Origin: UBA3006 sp036746695
GTDB lineage: Bacteria; Actinomycetota; Acidimicrobiia; Acidimicrobiales; Ilumatobacteraceae
Length of the DNA stretch: 64,000 nucleotides
Assembly (NCBI GenBank): GCA_036746695.1
Contig: DAIODP010000001.1
Span: 558,001-622,000 of the forward strand
Reading direction: 5' to 3'
Position 1 is the first letter of the stretch. Each line of letters starts with the position of its first letter. Both the position numbers and the translations under genes were made by a program. This document shows positions 18,059-26,465 of this stretch, one piece after another. The notes below the pieces were generated by a model. The model worked only from the letters and a program-made list of their open reading frames with translations, was not told the origin of the DNA and ran no database searches.

Positions 18059-18837
18059 ACCAAACTCTTCGCAGCTCTCGCGCAATGATGATTCGTGGTC
18101 TGTTAACTATCCGCAGGCTGCCGTCCGCATTTTTCCCAAGCCTCGCCATGCCCGTCTTCACAATGATCGCGTTTGCAGGAACATACTTTGCAATCACAAA
18201 GATTCCCGGCTTCCCCACCGATCGTTCGGTCAACTGGTTCCTGCCACTTGGCATTTCCTTCGGCTCGGCCTTCAGCGGAATTGGCATGGGCTTTTCAACG
18301 ATCCGCGACATCGAAACTGGTTTTTACGACCGCCTACGCATGTCGCCCACCTCGCGGCTCTCACTGATTACAGGGCCACTGTTCACCGCATGGATCCGTT
18401 CACTCATGCTCTGCGCATTCGTCATTCCGTTTGGAATTGCACTTGGCGCACGCTTCACGGGTGGTCTGCTCGGGGTTTTGGCGCTCGTGGTTGCATCCCT
18501 CGGCATTTCCACTATCACTCTTGGTTGGGGTCTTGGTCTTGCCTATCGTTTCCGCGACATGCGCGGCGCTGCCGTCATGCAGTTAACGATGTTCATCGTG
18601 CTCTATCTCTCCACTGCGCAAATGCCGTTGCCTCTGCTGCAGGGCTGGTTGCATGCGGTTGCCCGAGTAAACCCAGTGACCAACATCTTGCGCCTTGCCC
18701 GCGAAGGGCTTGTCAATACCACGTCTCCTGATTACCTCAGTTGGAACAACACGTGGGGTGGCTTGCTTGCCATTGTGATCATGGCCACGCTTACTCTGAT
18801 TTTTGCTGGTCGCGGCTTACGTACACTTGACAAGTGA
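18055..18837 (+). CDS. ABC-2 type permease (second)
   Basis: 260 residues from ATG 18055 inside the preceding stop. It has about six membrane segments and the same family block ('DIETGFYDRLRMSPTSR') with 'VNPVTNILRLAREGL' near the C-terminus. With the other two genes it makes a complete ATPase-permease-permease exporter. The next gene starts two bases after its stop, so it may share the transcript. Confidence 0.9.
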   Translation: MNQTLRSSRAMMIRGLLTIRRLPSAFFPSLAMPVFTMIAFAGTYFAITKIPGFPTDRSVNWFLPLGISFGSAFSGIGMGFSTIRDIETGFYDRLRMSPTSRLSLITGPLFTAWIRSLMLCAFVIPFGIALGARFTGGLLGVLALVVASLGISTITLGWGLGLAYRFRDMRGAAVMQLTMFIVLYLSTAQMPLPLLQGWLHAVARVNPVTNILRLAREGLVNTTSPDYLSWNNTWGGLLAIVIMATLTLIFAGRGLRTLDK

Positions 18838-18838
18838 A

Positions 18839-19198
18839 ATGAGGCGATCCAAGTTTTTCATTCACAGTGTGATTACTGCTGTCATTGCGTTTTCCTTGTT
18901 GCCGCTGCATAACACCTTTGCAGCCCCTGTTGTTTCCACGGAGCGCCCAACAGTCGCCCTGAATGCAACTATTCGCATTGTCGACGGCAAGTTTGGGCGT
19001 GCCAACATCGTGGCTCTCGCCGGAGGCACCTTGACCATCGTAAATAAGGACTCCACCCCTTACGCCCTGAAAGTTGGCGCAACCAAAGTGACCGTTGCGG
19101 CGAATGACAAACGGACAATTCCCCTGCCGCAACGTGGCGTGTTTCCTATAGTTTGCGCCAAAGTACCCGCACTGCGCGCCATCCTTACCGTCAGGTAA
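18839..19198 (+). CDS. Small secreted cupredoxin-like protein with degenerate copper site
   Basis: 119 residues from ATG 18839. A signal peptide (basic start, hydrophobic core, cleavage near NTFAA) precedes about 88 residues patterned like a cupredoxin: 'GGTLTIVNKDSTPYALKV' then 'VFPIVCAKVPALRAILTV'. In type 1 copper proteins the ligands would be His after 'DSTP', Cys, His and Met; here the positions read Tyr, Cys, Val and Leu, so only Cys remains. The fold assignment is inference from the pattern. It follows the exporter genes and ends 113 bases before coxS. Confidence 0.6.
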   Translation: MRRSKFFIHSVITAVIAFSLLPLHNTFAAPVVSTERPTVALNATIRIVDGKFGRANIVALAGGTLTIVNKDSTPYALKVGATKVTVAANDKRTIPLPQRGVFPIVCAKVPALRAILTVR

Positions 19199-19218
19199 CT
19201 CGTACCAAAAACTTCTCT

Positions 19219-19247
19219 TTGGAATTTTTGCTCGAGTGGGTAATGAT
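19219..19247 (+). promoter_or_regulatory. Candidate promoter of the coxSLM operon
   Basis: TTGGAA (19219-19224), a 17-base spacer, then AATGAT (19242-19247); each hexamer matches consensus at four of six positions. It precedes the leader palindrome and the coxS ribosome-binding site. Confidence 0.35.
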
Positions 19248-19259
19248 ATGCAGCGGGGC

Positions 19260-19286
19260 AAGCATGCAATTCGTTATTGCATGCTT
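19260..19286 (+). promoter_or_regulatory. Perfect 11-bp inverted repeat in coxSLM leader (operator or RNA hairpin)
   Basis: AAGCATGCAAT (19260-19270), loop TCGTT, ATTGCATGCTT (19276-19286), then TT. It lies between the candidate promoter and the AGGGGGA ribosome-binding site of coxS. It could be a dimeric repressor/activator operator or a transcript hairpin with a short U-run that terminates or stabilises. Confidence 0.7.
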
Positions 19287-19311
19287 TTACTACGACACAT
19301 AGGGGGACTTG

Positions 19312-19767
19312 ATGAAAGTCAATATCACCGTCAACGGAACCGCGACCGAAAGCGACGTGGAACCACGAACACTTCTTGTTCATTACCTGCGCGAGCATCT
19401 TGAGCTGACAGGAACAAATGTTGGATGTGACACCTCAAGTTGTGGAGCGTGCACTGTACATCTCAATGGTGAAGCGGTAAAGAGTTGCACCATTCTTGCG
19501 GTACAAGCCGATGGAACATCAGTAAAAACAATTGAGGGCATGAGCACAAATGGCGAAATGCACCCGATGCAACAAGCGTTCATGGAAAATCATGGACTGC
19601 AATGCGGCTATTGCACACCAGGAATGGTGATGGCGGCTGTCGGATTGCTCAACGAAAACCCAAACCCAACCGAAGAAGAAGTTCGGTTTGGTCTTGAAGG
19701 CAACTTGTGCCGCTGCACCGGTTACCACAACATTGTGAAGTCTGTTCTTGCAGCCGCGAAGAAATAG
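19312..19767 (+). CDS. coxS: Mo-hydroxylase small [2Fe-2S] subunit (CoxS-like)
   Basis: 151 residues from ATG 19312, with AGGGGG at 19301-19306. It carries two 2Fe-2S clusters: plant-type ferredoxin domain with 'GCDTSSCGACTVHLNG' and the fourth Cys in 'KSCTI', and the helical domain with 'GLQCGYCTPGM' and 'GNLCRCTGY'. It passes electrons from the molybdenum centre in CoxL to the flavin in CoxM. The gene order S-L-M is that of form II enzymes (form I is M-S-L). Confidence 0.95.
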   Translation: MKVNITVNGTATESDVEPRTLLVHYLREHLELTGTNVGCDTSSCGACTVHLNGEAVKSCTILAVQADGTSVKTIEGMSTNGEMHPMQQAFMENHGLQCGYCTPGMVMAAVGLLNENPNPTEEEVRFGLEGNLCRCTGYHNIVKSVLAAAKK

Positions 19768-19776
19768 GAGACGATA

Positions 19777-22158
19777 ATGACAATGACCGAGAACCACACA
19801 AACACCGTCATCGGCACGCGCATGCTGCGCCGTGAAGACCCGGCACTACTCACCGGCGAAGGTAAGTACACCAACGATCTCAACATCCCTGGTGCTTTAC
19901 ACCTTGCAGTACTTCGTTCGCCCTATGCGCACGCAAAGATCATCAGCATCGACACCTCCGCCGCAAAGGCGCTGCCAGGTGTTATTGCGGTGTATACAGG
20001 CGCCGAGCTTGCCTCCGAATGGGCTGGCCCTATGCCATGCGCATGGCCAGTAACGCCAGATATGAAAAACCCTGCGCACTACCCACTTGCAGTGAGCAAG
20101 GTGTGTTACGTGGGTGACGGCGTTGTTGCAATTTTGGCAACCAACGAAACCGCTTCGCGCGACGCATTGGATTTGGTTGACGTTCAATACGAACCGCTCA
20201 AAGCTGTCGTCGATGTAGAAGAGGCGCTCAAAGACAACATCATCATTCACGACGAGTTGGGTACAAACAAGAGTTACACCTGGCCGCTTCTGGTTGAAGA
20301 GACTCCAGGTTGCGTAGAAGAGGCTTTCAAGAAAGCCAAATACACCGTGAGCGAACGCTACGTTCAGCAACGACTGCTGCCCATGGCGATGGAGCCGCGA
20401 GCTGTTGCCGCTGTGCCACAGCCATTTGGTGGAGACATCACGCTGTACTCATCCACTCAAGTGCCACACATTTTGAAAGTGATGACTGCCCTCACATTGG
20501 GCATACCCGAGCACCAAGTTCGCGTTGTCGCACCAAGCGTCGGTGGTGGCTTTGGCTCCAAGCTCAATGTGTACGCCGAAGAATTGCTATGTGTTGCGCT
20601 ATCGCGCAAGCACAAACTTCCCGTTCGTTGGGTAGAAGAGCGCACCGAAAACTCACAAGCGACAATTCACGGCCGTGGTCAAGTGCAATATGTAGAGCTG
20701 GCGGCCGACGAACAAGGCAAACTCACCGCAGTGCGTGTTCGAATTATTGGAGACATGGGTGCATACCTGCAATTAGTAACACCAGGCATTCCAATTCTTG
20801 GTGCATTCCTCTACGCAGGCGTGTACGACATTCCAAAGGCCTACGACTTCATTTGCACTGGCGTGTTCACAACACTCACGCCAACCGATGCTTATCGCGG
20901 TGCAGGCCGGCCAGAAGCAACCTACGCAATTGAGTGCGCAATGGATGCCCTTGCGCGCGAAATGAAGATTGATCCTTTCGAATTGCGCAAGCGCAACTTC
21001 ATTCAAAAAGAACAGTTCCCGTACACCGCATTTAGCGGGCTCACGTACGACTCTGGCGACCACCTGCTTGCAGCAGACAAGGCTGCGGGCATTGCCGACT
21101 ATGCAGGCATTCGCGCGAAACAGGCAAAACAGAACGTTCCTGGCGCAACGAAACTGCTCGGTATCGGCATGAGTTCATACTTCGAGATGTGCGGGCTTGC
21201 ACCGTCTCGAGTACTGGCCTCTCTCAACTACGGCGCAGGTGGCTGGGAAGCAGCAACCGTTCGAGTGTTGCCAACTGCAAAAGTGCAAGTGGTCACCGGC
21301 ACCTCTCCTCACGGGCAGGGGCACGAAACGTCGTGGGCAATGATCGCTTCCGAAAAATTGGGCATTCCGCCAGAAGATATCGACGTCTTGCATAGCGATA
21401 CCGCAATCGCACCGCTTGGCCTGGACACTTACGGTTCGCGTTCGCTCCCCGTGGGCGGCGTGGCAGTTGCAGGTGCATGCGACAAAGTGATCGACAAGGC
21501 GAAACTTATTGCAGCCCACCAATTGGAATGCTCCGCCGACGACTTGGAGTTTGCCGGCGGCATTTTCAGCGTGAAGGGCTCGCCAGACCGAGCAGTGCCA
21601 ATCGCAGCACTTGCGTTCGCTGCGTTTACGGCGCACAACTTGCCCGATGGCCTGGAGCCAAACCTCGAAGCGCAATACACCTACGACCCGCCAAACTTCT
21701 CGTGGCCATTCGGTACGCACATGGCAATCGTTGAAATAGACGTCGAGACGGGAAAAATTGAGGTGCTGAAGTATGTGGCAGTTGATGATTGCGGAGTGCA
21801 GATCAACCCGCTCATCGTTGAAGGCCAAGTGCACGGAGGAGTCATTCAAGGGCTTGCACAAGCGTTGTTCGAAGAAGCCGTGTACGACGAAGACGGCAAC
21901 TTGAAGACAACGACTCTTGCCGAATACTTAGTGCCGGCAGCGTGCGATGTGCCTCCAGTGACCACCGCTCACACCGTCACACCTTCACCAACTAACCAAC
22001 TTGGTGTGAAGGGAATTGGTGAAGCAGGAACAATCGGTGCAGCACCAACCATCATCAACGCGATCATCGACGCATTATCAAGCCTTGGCGTAAAACACAT
22101 GCCAATGCCAGCCTCGCCACAAACCGTGTGGCGCGCAATCCAATCGGCAAAGAAGTAA
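19777..22158 (+). CDS. coxL: Mo-hydroxylase large subunit (form II CoxL-like)
   Basis: 793 residues, with a clear AGGAG before ATG 19777. It binds the molybdopterin cytosine dinucleotide cofactor. Seen: 'GTRMLRREDPALLTGEGKYTNDL', 'PSVGGGFGSKLNVYAEE', active loop 'AYRGAGRPEATYAIECAMD', 'GTSPHGQGHETSWAMIA', 'DTYGSRSLPVGG', and 'GVKGIGEAGTIGAAP' with the catalytic Glu. The loop AYRGAGR is form II; the Cu-binding Cys of form I CODH (AYxCSFR) is missing. CO oxidation by form II enzymes is weak or unproven, so the substrate may be CO or another small carbonyl/heterocycle. Confidence 0.93.
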   Translation: MTMTENHTNTVIGTRMLRREDPALLTGEGKYTNDLNIPGALHLAVLRSPYAHAKIISIDTSAAKALPGVIAVYTGAELASEWAGPMPCAWPVTPDMKNPAHYPLAVSKVCYVGDGVVAILATNETASRDALDLVDVQYEPLKAVVDVEEALKDNIIIHDELGTNKSYTWPLLVEETPGCVEEAFKKAKYTVSERYVQQRLLPMAMEPRAVAAVPQPFGGDITLYSSTQVPHILKVMTALTLGIPEHQVRVVAPSVGGGFGSKLNVYAEELLCVALSRKHKLPVRWVEERTENSQATIHGRGQVQYVELAADEQGKLTAVRVRIIGDMGAYLQLVTPGIPILGAFLYAGVYDIPKAYDFICTGVFTTLTPTDAYRGAGRPEATYAIECAMDALAREMKIDPFELRKRNFIQKEQFPYTAFSGLTYDSGDHLLAADKAAGIADYAGIRAKQAKQNVPGATKLLGIGMSSYFEMCGLAPSRVLASLNYGAGGWEAATVRVLPTAKVQVVTGTSPHGQGHETSWAMIASEKLGIPPEDIDVLHSDTAIAPLGLDTYGSRSLPVGGVAVAGACDKVIDKAKLIAAHQLECSADDLEFAGGIFSVKGSPDRAVPIAALAFAAFTAHNLPDGLEPNLEAQYTYDPPNFSWPFGTHMAIVEIDVETGKIEVLKYVAVDDCGVQINPLIVEGQVHGGVIQGLAQALFEEAVYDEDGNLKTTTLAEYLVPAACDVPPVTTAHTVTPSPTNQLGVKGIGEAGTIGAAPTIINAIIDALSSLGVKHMPMPASPQTVWRAIQSAKK

Positions 22159-22168
22159 GGGAGCAACC

Positions 22169-22993
22169 GTGATACCTGCAGCATTTGACTACAAACGAGC
22201 ATCGTCGGCAGCCGAAGCAATTTCGCTTGTCGGGCAATACGGCGACGAGGCCAAGTTTTTGGCCGGCGGACACAGCCTCATCCCATTGATGAAACTGCGC
22301 TTGGCGCAGCCAAGCATGTTGATCGACATCGGTCGCATCACCGACCTCTCCTACATCAAAGATGCGGGAGACCACATTGCAATTGGCGCACTCACGCGCC
22401 ACATGGATGTGGAAACTTCGGAGTTAGTGAAAAAGCACATTCCACTGCTCGCCCGTGCCGCAGGGCATGTAGGCGATGCCCAGGTTCGACATCGCGGAAC
22501 CATCGGCGGTTCGCTTGCTCACGCCGACTCGGCAAGTGATTTGCCAGCAACAACCCTTGCCCTCGGTGCAACGTATGTTGCTCAGGGGCCAAATGGCGAA
22601 CGCACCATTGCTGCAAAAGATTTCTACAAGGGGTTTCTTGAAAGCGCACTTGCAGCCGATGAAATGCTCACCGAAATCCGCGTGCCAAAAATTTCTGGCG
22701 GCAGTTATGGTTTTGAGAAGTTCAATCGCCGCGCGCAGGACTGGGCCATCGTTGGTGTTGCAGCATGGCGCAGCAACGGCAACTCGGGCATCGCGCTTGT
22801 GAACATGGGTTCAACGCCAATCCTCGCAGTGAGTGCCAGCAACGCGCTCAATCAGGGCGCGTCAATTGCCGATGCGGCCGAACTTGCTGCCGCTGAGGCC
22901 GAGCCACAAAGCGATTTGAATGCATCAAGCGACTACCGCATTCACCTGGCCAAAGTCTTGGTACGGCGAGCGCTCGAAAACGCTTCCAAATAG
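22169..22993 (+). CDS. coxM: Mo-hydroxylase medium FAD subunit (CoxM-like)
   Basis: 274 residues from GTG 22169, with AGGGAG upstream. FAD-binding motifs 'FLAGGHSLIPLMKLRL' and 'RGTIGGSLAHADSASDLPA' are intact, followed by the CO-dehydrogenase flavoprotein C-terminal domain ('EIRVPKISGGSYGFEKFNRRAQDWAIVGVAA'). It takes electrons from CoxS and passes them towards quinone. It is the last gene of the S-L-M operon. Confidence 0.95.
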   Translation: MIPAAFDYKRASSAAEAISLVGQYGDEAKFLAGGHSLIPLMKLRLAQPSMLIDIGRITDLSYIKDAGDHIAIGALTRHMDVETSELVKKHIPLLARAAGHVGDAQVRHRGTIGGSLAHADSASDLPATTLALGATYVAQGPNGERTIAAKDFYKGFLESALAADEMLTEIRVPKISGGSYGFEKFNRRAQDWAIVGVAAWRSNGNSGIALVNMGSTPILAVSASNALNQGASIADAAELAAAEAEPQSDLNASSDYRIHLAKVLVRRALENASK

Positions 22994-23014
22994 CGCGGCA
23001 ATACAATTGAGCGC

Positions 23015-23923
23015 TTGACGCTCGGCACCACCCTCCAACGCAGACCGGCTCGAACCCGAACCATATCGGTTGCTCTCTACTGCGCGATATTTCTTTGGTC
23101 GGTGCGGCAGTTTGGTATTCCCGTCGACCGAATTGCCGTCGTTGGCTGGATTTTGCTGGCATTTATTTTTGCAAACGTAGGCAAGCCATGGCGCGAACAA
23201 ACCAACATGTTGCGCGACTGGTCCATTTTTGCGGTGATGCTGTTTGCATACGAATACAGCCGCGGGCTGGCCGACCAACTTGGCAGACCAATCTCGTACA
23301 CGTTTGTGCGCGATATAGACAGGCTGCTCTTTTTTGGCACCGACCCAAACGTTTGGATGCAGCAACGCCTCAACATTGAGCGGACACTGAGCTGGTACGA
23401 ATACCCGCTTGCGCTCACCTACATGTCGCACTTCATCTTTCCCGTGGGTGTTGCCGTGGTGCTGTGGTGGATAAGCCGCGAGTTGTGGGTGAAATACATC
23501 CGTCGATTGAGCATTTTGTTTTTAACGTCGTGCCTCGTATTCGCTGCGTTTCCAGTTGCACCGCCCTGGCTCGCTGCTAAAGAGGGCTACCTAGAACCCA
23601 TCTCTCGCATTACGGCGCGCGCATGGGGCCGAATGGGTATAGGCGCGGTATCTAAGTTGTTCGACCGGGGTGCGGCAATCAGTAACCCGTATGCCGCAAT
23701 GCCCTCGCTGCATGCAGCGTGCGCATTGTTGGTGGTGGTGTTCTTTTTCCCTGCCCTCAACTGGTGGCTACGAAGCGTGGCGCTTGTGCTTCCGATTGCG
23801 ATGGCAATTTGCCTTGTCTACTTCGGAGAGCACTATGTGGCCGACATCATCGCTGGCTGGTTGGCGGTGTGGTTTTCTTGCTGGGCCGCCACCAAGTGGG
23901 AGCGCAGAAAAGTAAGCGTTTAG
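23015..23923 (+). CDS. PAP2-family membrane phosphatase/phosphotransferase (Aur1/Ipt1-like)
   Basis: 302 residues from TTG 23015 (start uncertain). Polytopic, with about six membrane helices. Catalytic motifs of the PAP2 superfamily: 'NPYAAMPSLHAA' (central His of motif 2) and 'YFGEHYVADIIAGW' (His and Asp of motif 3). It resembles the inositolphosphotransferase-type PAP2_3 group. Likely acts on a phospholipid or lipid-linked phosphate at the outer membrane face. A paralogue lies at 50.4 kb. Its 3' end overlaps the convergent Dabb gene by four bases. Confidence 0.85.
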   Translation: MTLGTTLQRRPARTRTISVALYCAIFLWSVRQFGIPVDRIAVVGWILLAFIFANVGKPWREQTNMLRDWSIFAVMLFAYEYSRGLADQLGRPISYTFVRDIDRLLFFGTDPNVWMQQRLNIERTLSWYEYPLALTYMSHFIFPVGVAVVLWWISRELWVKYIRRLSILFLTSCLVFAAFPVAPPWLAAKEGYLEPISRITARAWGRMGIGAVSKLFDRGAAISNPYAAMPSLHAACALLVVVFFFPALNWWLRSVALVLPIAMAICLVYFGEHYVADIIAGWLAVWFSCWAATKWERRKVSV

Positions 23924-24216
23924 AACGTAATTTGCGCTGCGGAGCGCGAACCAACGTATGGGGCAAAATACTTTGCCCGAATTTCGTTATGCAGCGCATT
24001 CTCGTCGTATTCACGCCAGCCGGCAACATCGTCAAATTCGGCAACAATCAGATAGTCGGCATTGGTAGCCACGCTTACACCCAAGTCGGGCCCACATCGA
24101 TAACTGCGAATTGACGGAATGTGTTTCACCATCTCTTGCAGCACGGGGGTGACCACGTCGCCGTAATTTGGTGGCGTCTGATCATTCCAGTGAAGAGCGA
24201 CAACATGTTGCATCAT
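23920..24216 (-). CDS. Dabb (stress-responsive A/B barrel) domain protein
   Basis: 98 residues from ATG 24216, preceded by GGAGG nine bases upstream within the SDR gene. Typical short Dabb ferredoxin-like protein: 'MQHVVALHWND' at the start and 'YLIVAEFDDVAGWREYDENALHNEI' with a C-terminal 'FAPYVGSRSAAQITF'. These dimeric barrels bind small molecules or act as cyclases; the function here is unknown. It overlaps the SDR stop (TAATG), so it is probably coupled to it. Confidence 0.85.
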   Translation of the reverse strand: MMQHVVALHWNDQTPPNYGDVVTPVLQEMVKHIPSIRSYRCGPDLGVSVATNADYLIVAEFDDVAGWREYDENALHNEIRAKYFAPYVGSRSAAQITF

Positions 24217-24962
24217 TAGAGCAAACCTCCGTAAGCGCCACCATCAACTGGTAAGTGAGTGCCGGTGACGAACTTGGCTTGCTCACTACACATAAATGCA
24301 ACCACATTGCCGAAGTCGGTTGGGCTGCCAAGCGCACCTGCTGGGATACCAGTAGATGCACCTTCAAGCGACTCGCCGTAAATCTGTTTGATTCGATCCG
24401 TGGCGTGCGAACCTGGCTGCACCGAATTTATTGTGATGCCGTCTGCAGCAACTTCTGTTGCAACGGTTTTCAAAAATGCGGTGAGTCCTGCGCGGGCGGT
24501 GTTGGACAAAATGAGATTTGCAATTGGCTGTCGAACAGACGTGGAAGTGATTGCAACGACACGCCCCCACTTGCGGGCTTGCATTTCCGGAACAACCAGC
24601 TTTGTCATGGCAATGGTTGCCAACATGCTGCGCTCGTTTGCCGAAATGTATGCCTCAACGTCGGTGCTGGCGAAGTTGCCAGGTGGCGGGCCGCCGCCAT
24701 TGGCAACCAAGATGTCGATTTGCCCAAGAATCTCTGTTGCTTGACGCACAAACTCTTGCGCGCCTGCAACCGTGGATACATCGGCGACGATGCCGATGCA
24801 ACCGTGGCCAATTTGCGCAGCGGCGTCGAGCACGCGCTGTTTGTCGCGACTGCAGATAACGACGCGCACACCCTCGTTGGCAAGTGCTTGCGCGCTTGCA
24901 AAACCAAGCCCTGCAGAACCGGCGGCTACGGCAGCAGTGCGGCCGGAAATACCAAGATCCAT
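24216..24962 (-). CDS. SDR-fold oxidoreductase lacking the YxxxK motif
   Basis: 248 residues from ATG 24962 (a TTG at 24983 would add seven). Rossmann NAD(P) motif 'AAGSAGLGFASAQALA', 'VADVS', 'VANGGGPPPG' in place of NNAG, and the usual SDR C-terminus 'PVDGGAYGG'. Where YxxxK is expected the sequence reads 'LILSNTARAGLTAFLK', so the catalytic Tyr and Lys are both absent. This matches an SDR subgroup with the pattern 'LSNTxRA'. It forms a two-gene operon with the Dabb gene, divergent from the FAD oxidoreductase. Confidence 0.88.
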   Translation of the reverse strand: MDLGISGRTAAVAAGSAGLGFASAQALANEGVRVVICSRDKQRVLDAAAQIGHGCIGIVADVSTVAGAQEFVRQATEILGQIDILVANGGGPPPGNFASTDVEAYISANERSMLATIAMTKLVVPEMQARKWGRVVAITSTSVRQPIANLILSNTARAGLTAFLKTVATEVAADGITINSVQPGSHATDRIKQIYGESLEGASTGIPAGALGSPTDFGNVVAFMCSEQAKFVTGTHLPVDGGAYGGLL

Positions 24963-25019
24963 CGGGAAAACGCTACTGCCCAAGTGCTACGGTGGGGCGA
25001 GTTAGGTGGTGGGAAACCC

Positions 25020-26441
25020 ATGAGTGGGTATCAACAAGACGAGCGTTTTCTGGACGCAATCGCGGACGCCGAACCCTATGCGTATTGGCTGGACGACGTT
25101 GACGAGCCAGATTCCAACCCCATGCTGGTGCACGACGACACGTGCGATCTCTGCATCATCGGCGGTGGATACACCGGCCTCTGGACGGCGATTTTGGCAA
25201 AGGAGCGCAACCCCGAACGCGATGTCGTGCTGATCGATGCCCACGAGGTGGGCTCGGCGGCAAGCGGTCGCAACGGAGGCTTCATGGACTCCAGCCTCAC
25301 CCACGGAATTGCTAACGCTCAGCAACGCTTCCCCAAAGAAGTTGGCTTACTCGAGGACTTGGGGCTTGAAAACCTCAACCAGATTGAAGCAGCGATCAAG
25401 CGTTACAACATCGATTGCGACTTCGAGCGCAACGGAGTAATTGAAATTGCCAGCACGCGCCACAGCACCAACTATTTGGACGAACTGCGCGAGGACTACG
25501 ACCAACTTGTCGAATTGGGCCACAAAGTGGAGTGGCTCGACGAACAAGCAGTGCGCAAAGAAGTGAACTCACCGATTTTTACCGGCGGCATGTGGTGCAA
25601 AGACACCGCGGCATTGGTCGACCCAGCCCGATTGGTGTGGGGCTTGAAGCGCGCCGCAGAATCGTTAGGTGTGCGAATTTATGAAGACACGCGCGCAACA
25701 GGGCTCGACTATTCGGGTAGCGGTGTAGTTGTCGACACTCCCCTGGCGAAAATCAAAGCGAAGCGTGTTGCGCTTGCAACCAACGCGTTCAAACCATTGT
25801 TGAAACGTCTGCGCAATTACATCGCACCCGTATACGACTATTGCCTCACCACCGAGCCGCTTACGCCCGCACAACTTGCAAGTCTTGGCTGGCACAACCG
25901 CCAAGGTTTGTCCGACATCTCCAATCAGTTTCACTATTACCGACTGACGGAGGACAACCGCATTCTGTGGGGTGGCTACGACGCCGTGTATTTCTTTGGC
26001 GGCAAAATGAGCACCGACCTCGAGTCTCGCCCAGAGACGTGGGCAAAGCTTTCGCAACACTTCTTCGAAACGTTTCCGCAGCTTGAAGGTGTGCGCTTTT
26101 CGCATGCATGGGGCGGCGCAATCGATACCTGCAGCAGGTACAGCGTGTTTTGGGGTACAGCAATGCGCGACCGCGTTGGTTACGCCATTGGCTACACCGG
26201 CCTTGGCGTGGCAAGTTCGCGCTTCGGTGCCGAAGTCATGCTCGACTTGTTAGACGGGCGAAAGACGCAAGCAACCAAAACACAATTCGTCCAGAGCAAA
26301 CCGCTTCCCTTCCCGCCCGAGCCATTCCGATTTATTGGCATTCAGGCCACGCGCTGGGCGCTCAACCGCGAGGACCGCACAGGCAGCCGAAACCTCTGGC
26401 TACGCACCATGGACCGCATGGGTTTGGGCTTCGATTCCTAA
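25020..26441 (+). CDS. FAD-dependent oxidoreductase, DAO family
   Basis: 473 residues from ATG 25020, with an AGGTGG-type ribosome-binding site. Seen: dinucleotide-binding 'LCIIGGGYTGLWTAILA', 'GSAASGRNGGFMDSSLTHG', 'ALATNAFKP', 'RFSHAWGGAIDTCSRYSVFWG' and 'GYTGLGVASSRFGAEVMLDLL'. It resembles gamma-glutamylputrescine oxidase (PuuB)-like amine oxidases. The frame is open far upstream, but that part is antisense to the SDR gene and not coding. It lies between coxM and coxD; a link to the hydroxylase is not shown. Confidence 0.88.
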   Translation: MSGYQQDERFLDAIADAEPYAYWLDDVDEPDSNPMLVHDDTCDLCIIGGGYTGLWTAILAKERNPERDVVLIDAHEVGSAASGRNGGFMDSSLTHGIANAQQRFPKEVGLLEDLGLENLNQIEAAIKRYNIDCDFERNGVIEIASTRHSTNYLDELREDYDQLVELGHKVEWLDEQAVRKEVNSPIFTGGMWCKDTAALVDPARLVWGLKRAAESLGVRIYEDTRATGLDYSGSGVVVDTPLAKIKAKRVALATNAFKPLLKRLRNYIAPVYDYCLTTEPLTPAQLASLGWHNRQGLSDISNQFHYYRLTEDNRILWGGYDAVYFFGGKMSTDLESRPETWAKLSQHFFETFPQLEGVRFSHAWGGAIDTCSRYSVFWGTAMRDRVGYAIGYTGLGVASSRFGAEVMLDLLDGRKTQATKTQFVQSKPLPFPPEPFRFIGIQATRWALNREDRTGSRNLWLRTMDRMGLGFDS

Positions 26442-26453
26442 CCAATTCGCGCC

Positions 26454-26459
26454 TAGCCT
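26454..26459 (+). promoter_or_regulatory. Putative -10 of leaderless coxD transcript
   Basis: TAGCCT ends six bases before ATG 26466. No Shine-Dalgarno is present, consistent with a leaderless coxD-coxE-xdhC mRNA. Confidence 0.35.
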
Positions 26460-26465
26460 AAGCGC

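Noticed and set aside
13925..22993. Form I aerobic CO dehydrogenase
   Set aside because: Both large subunits carry YRGAGR, not the AYxCSFR loop, and the order is S-L-M, so form I is excluded; form II of unknown substrate is retained.
24255..25019. Open frame extending the FAD oxidoreductase upstream by about 255 codons
   Set aside because: It lies antisense to the SDR gene, whose motifs are clear; the extension is Cys/Arg-rich and not protein-like.
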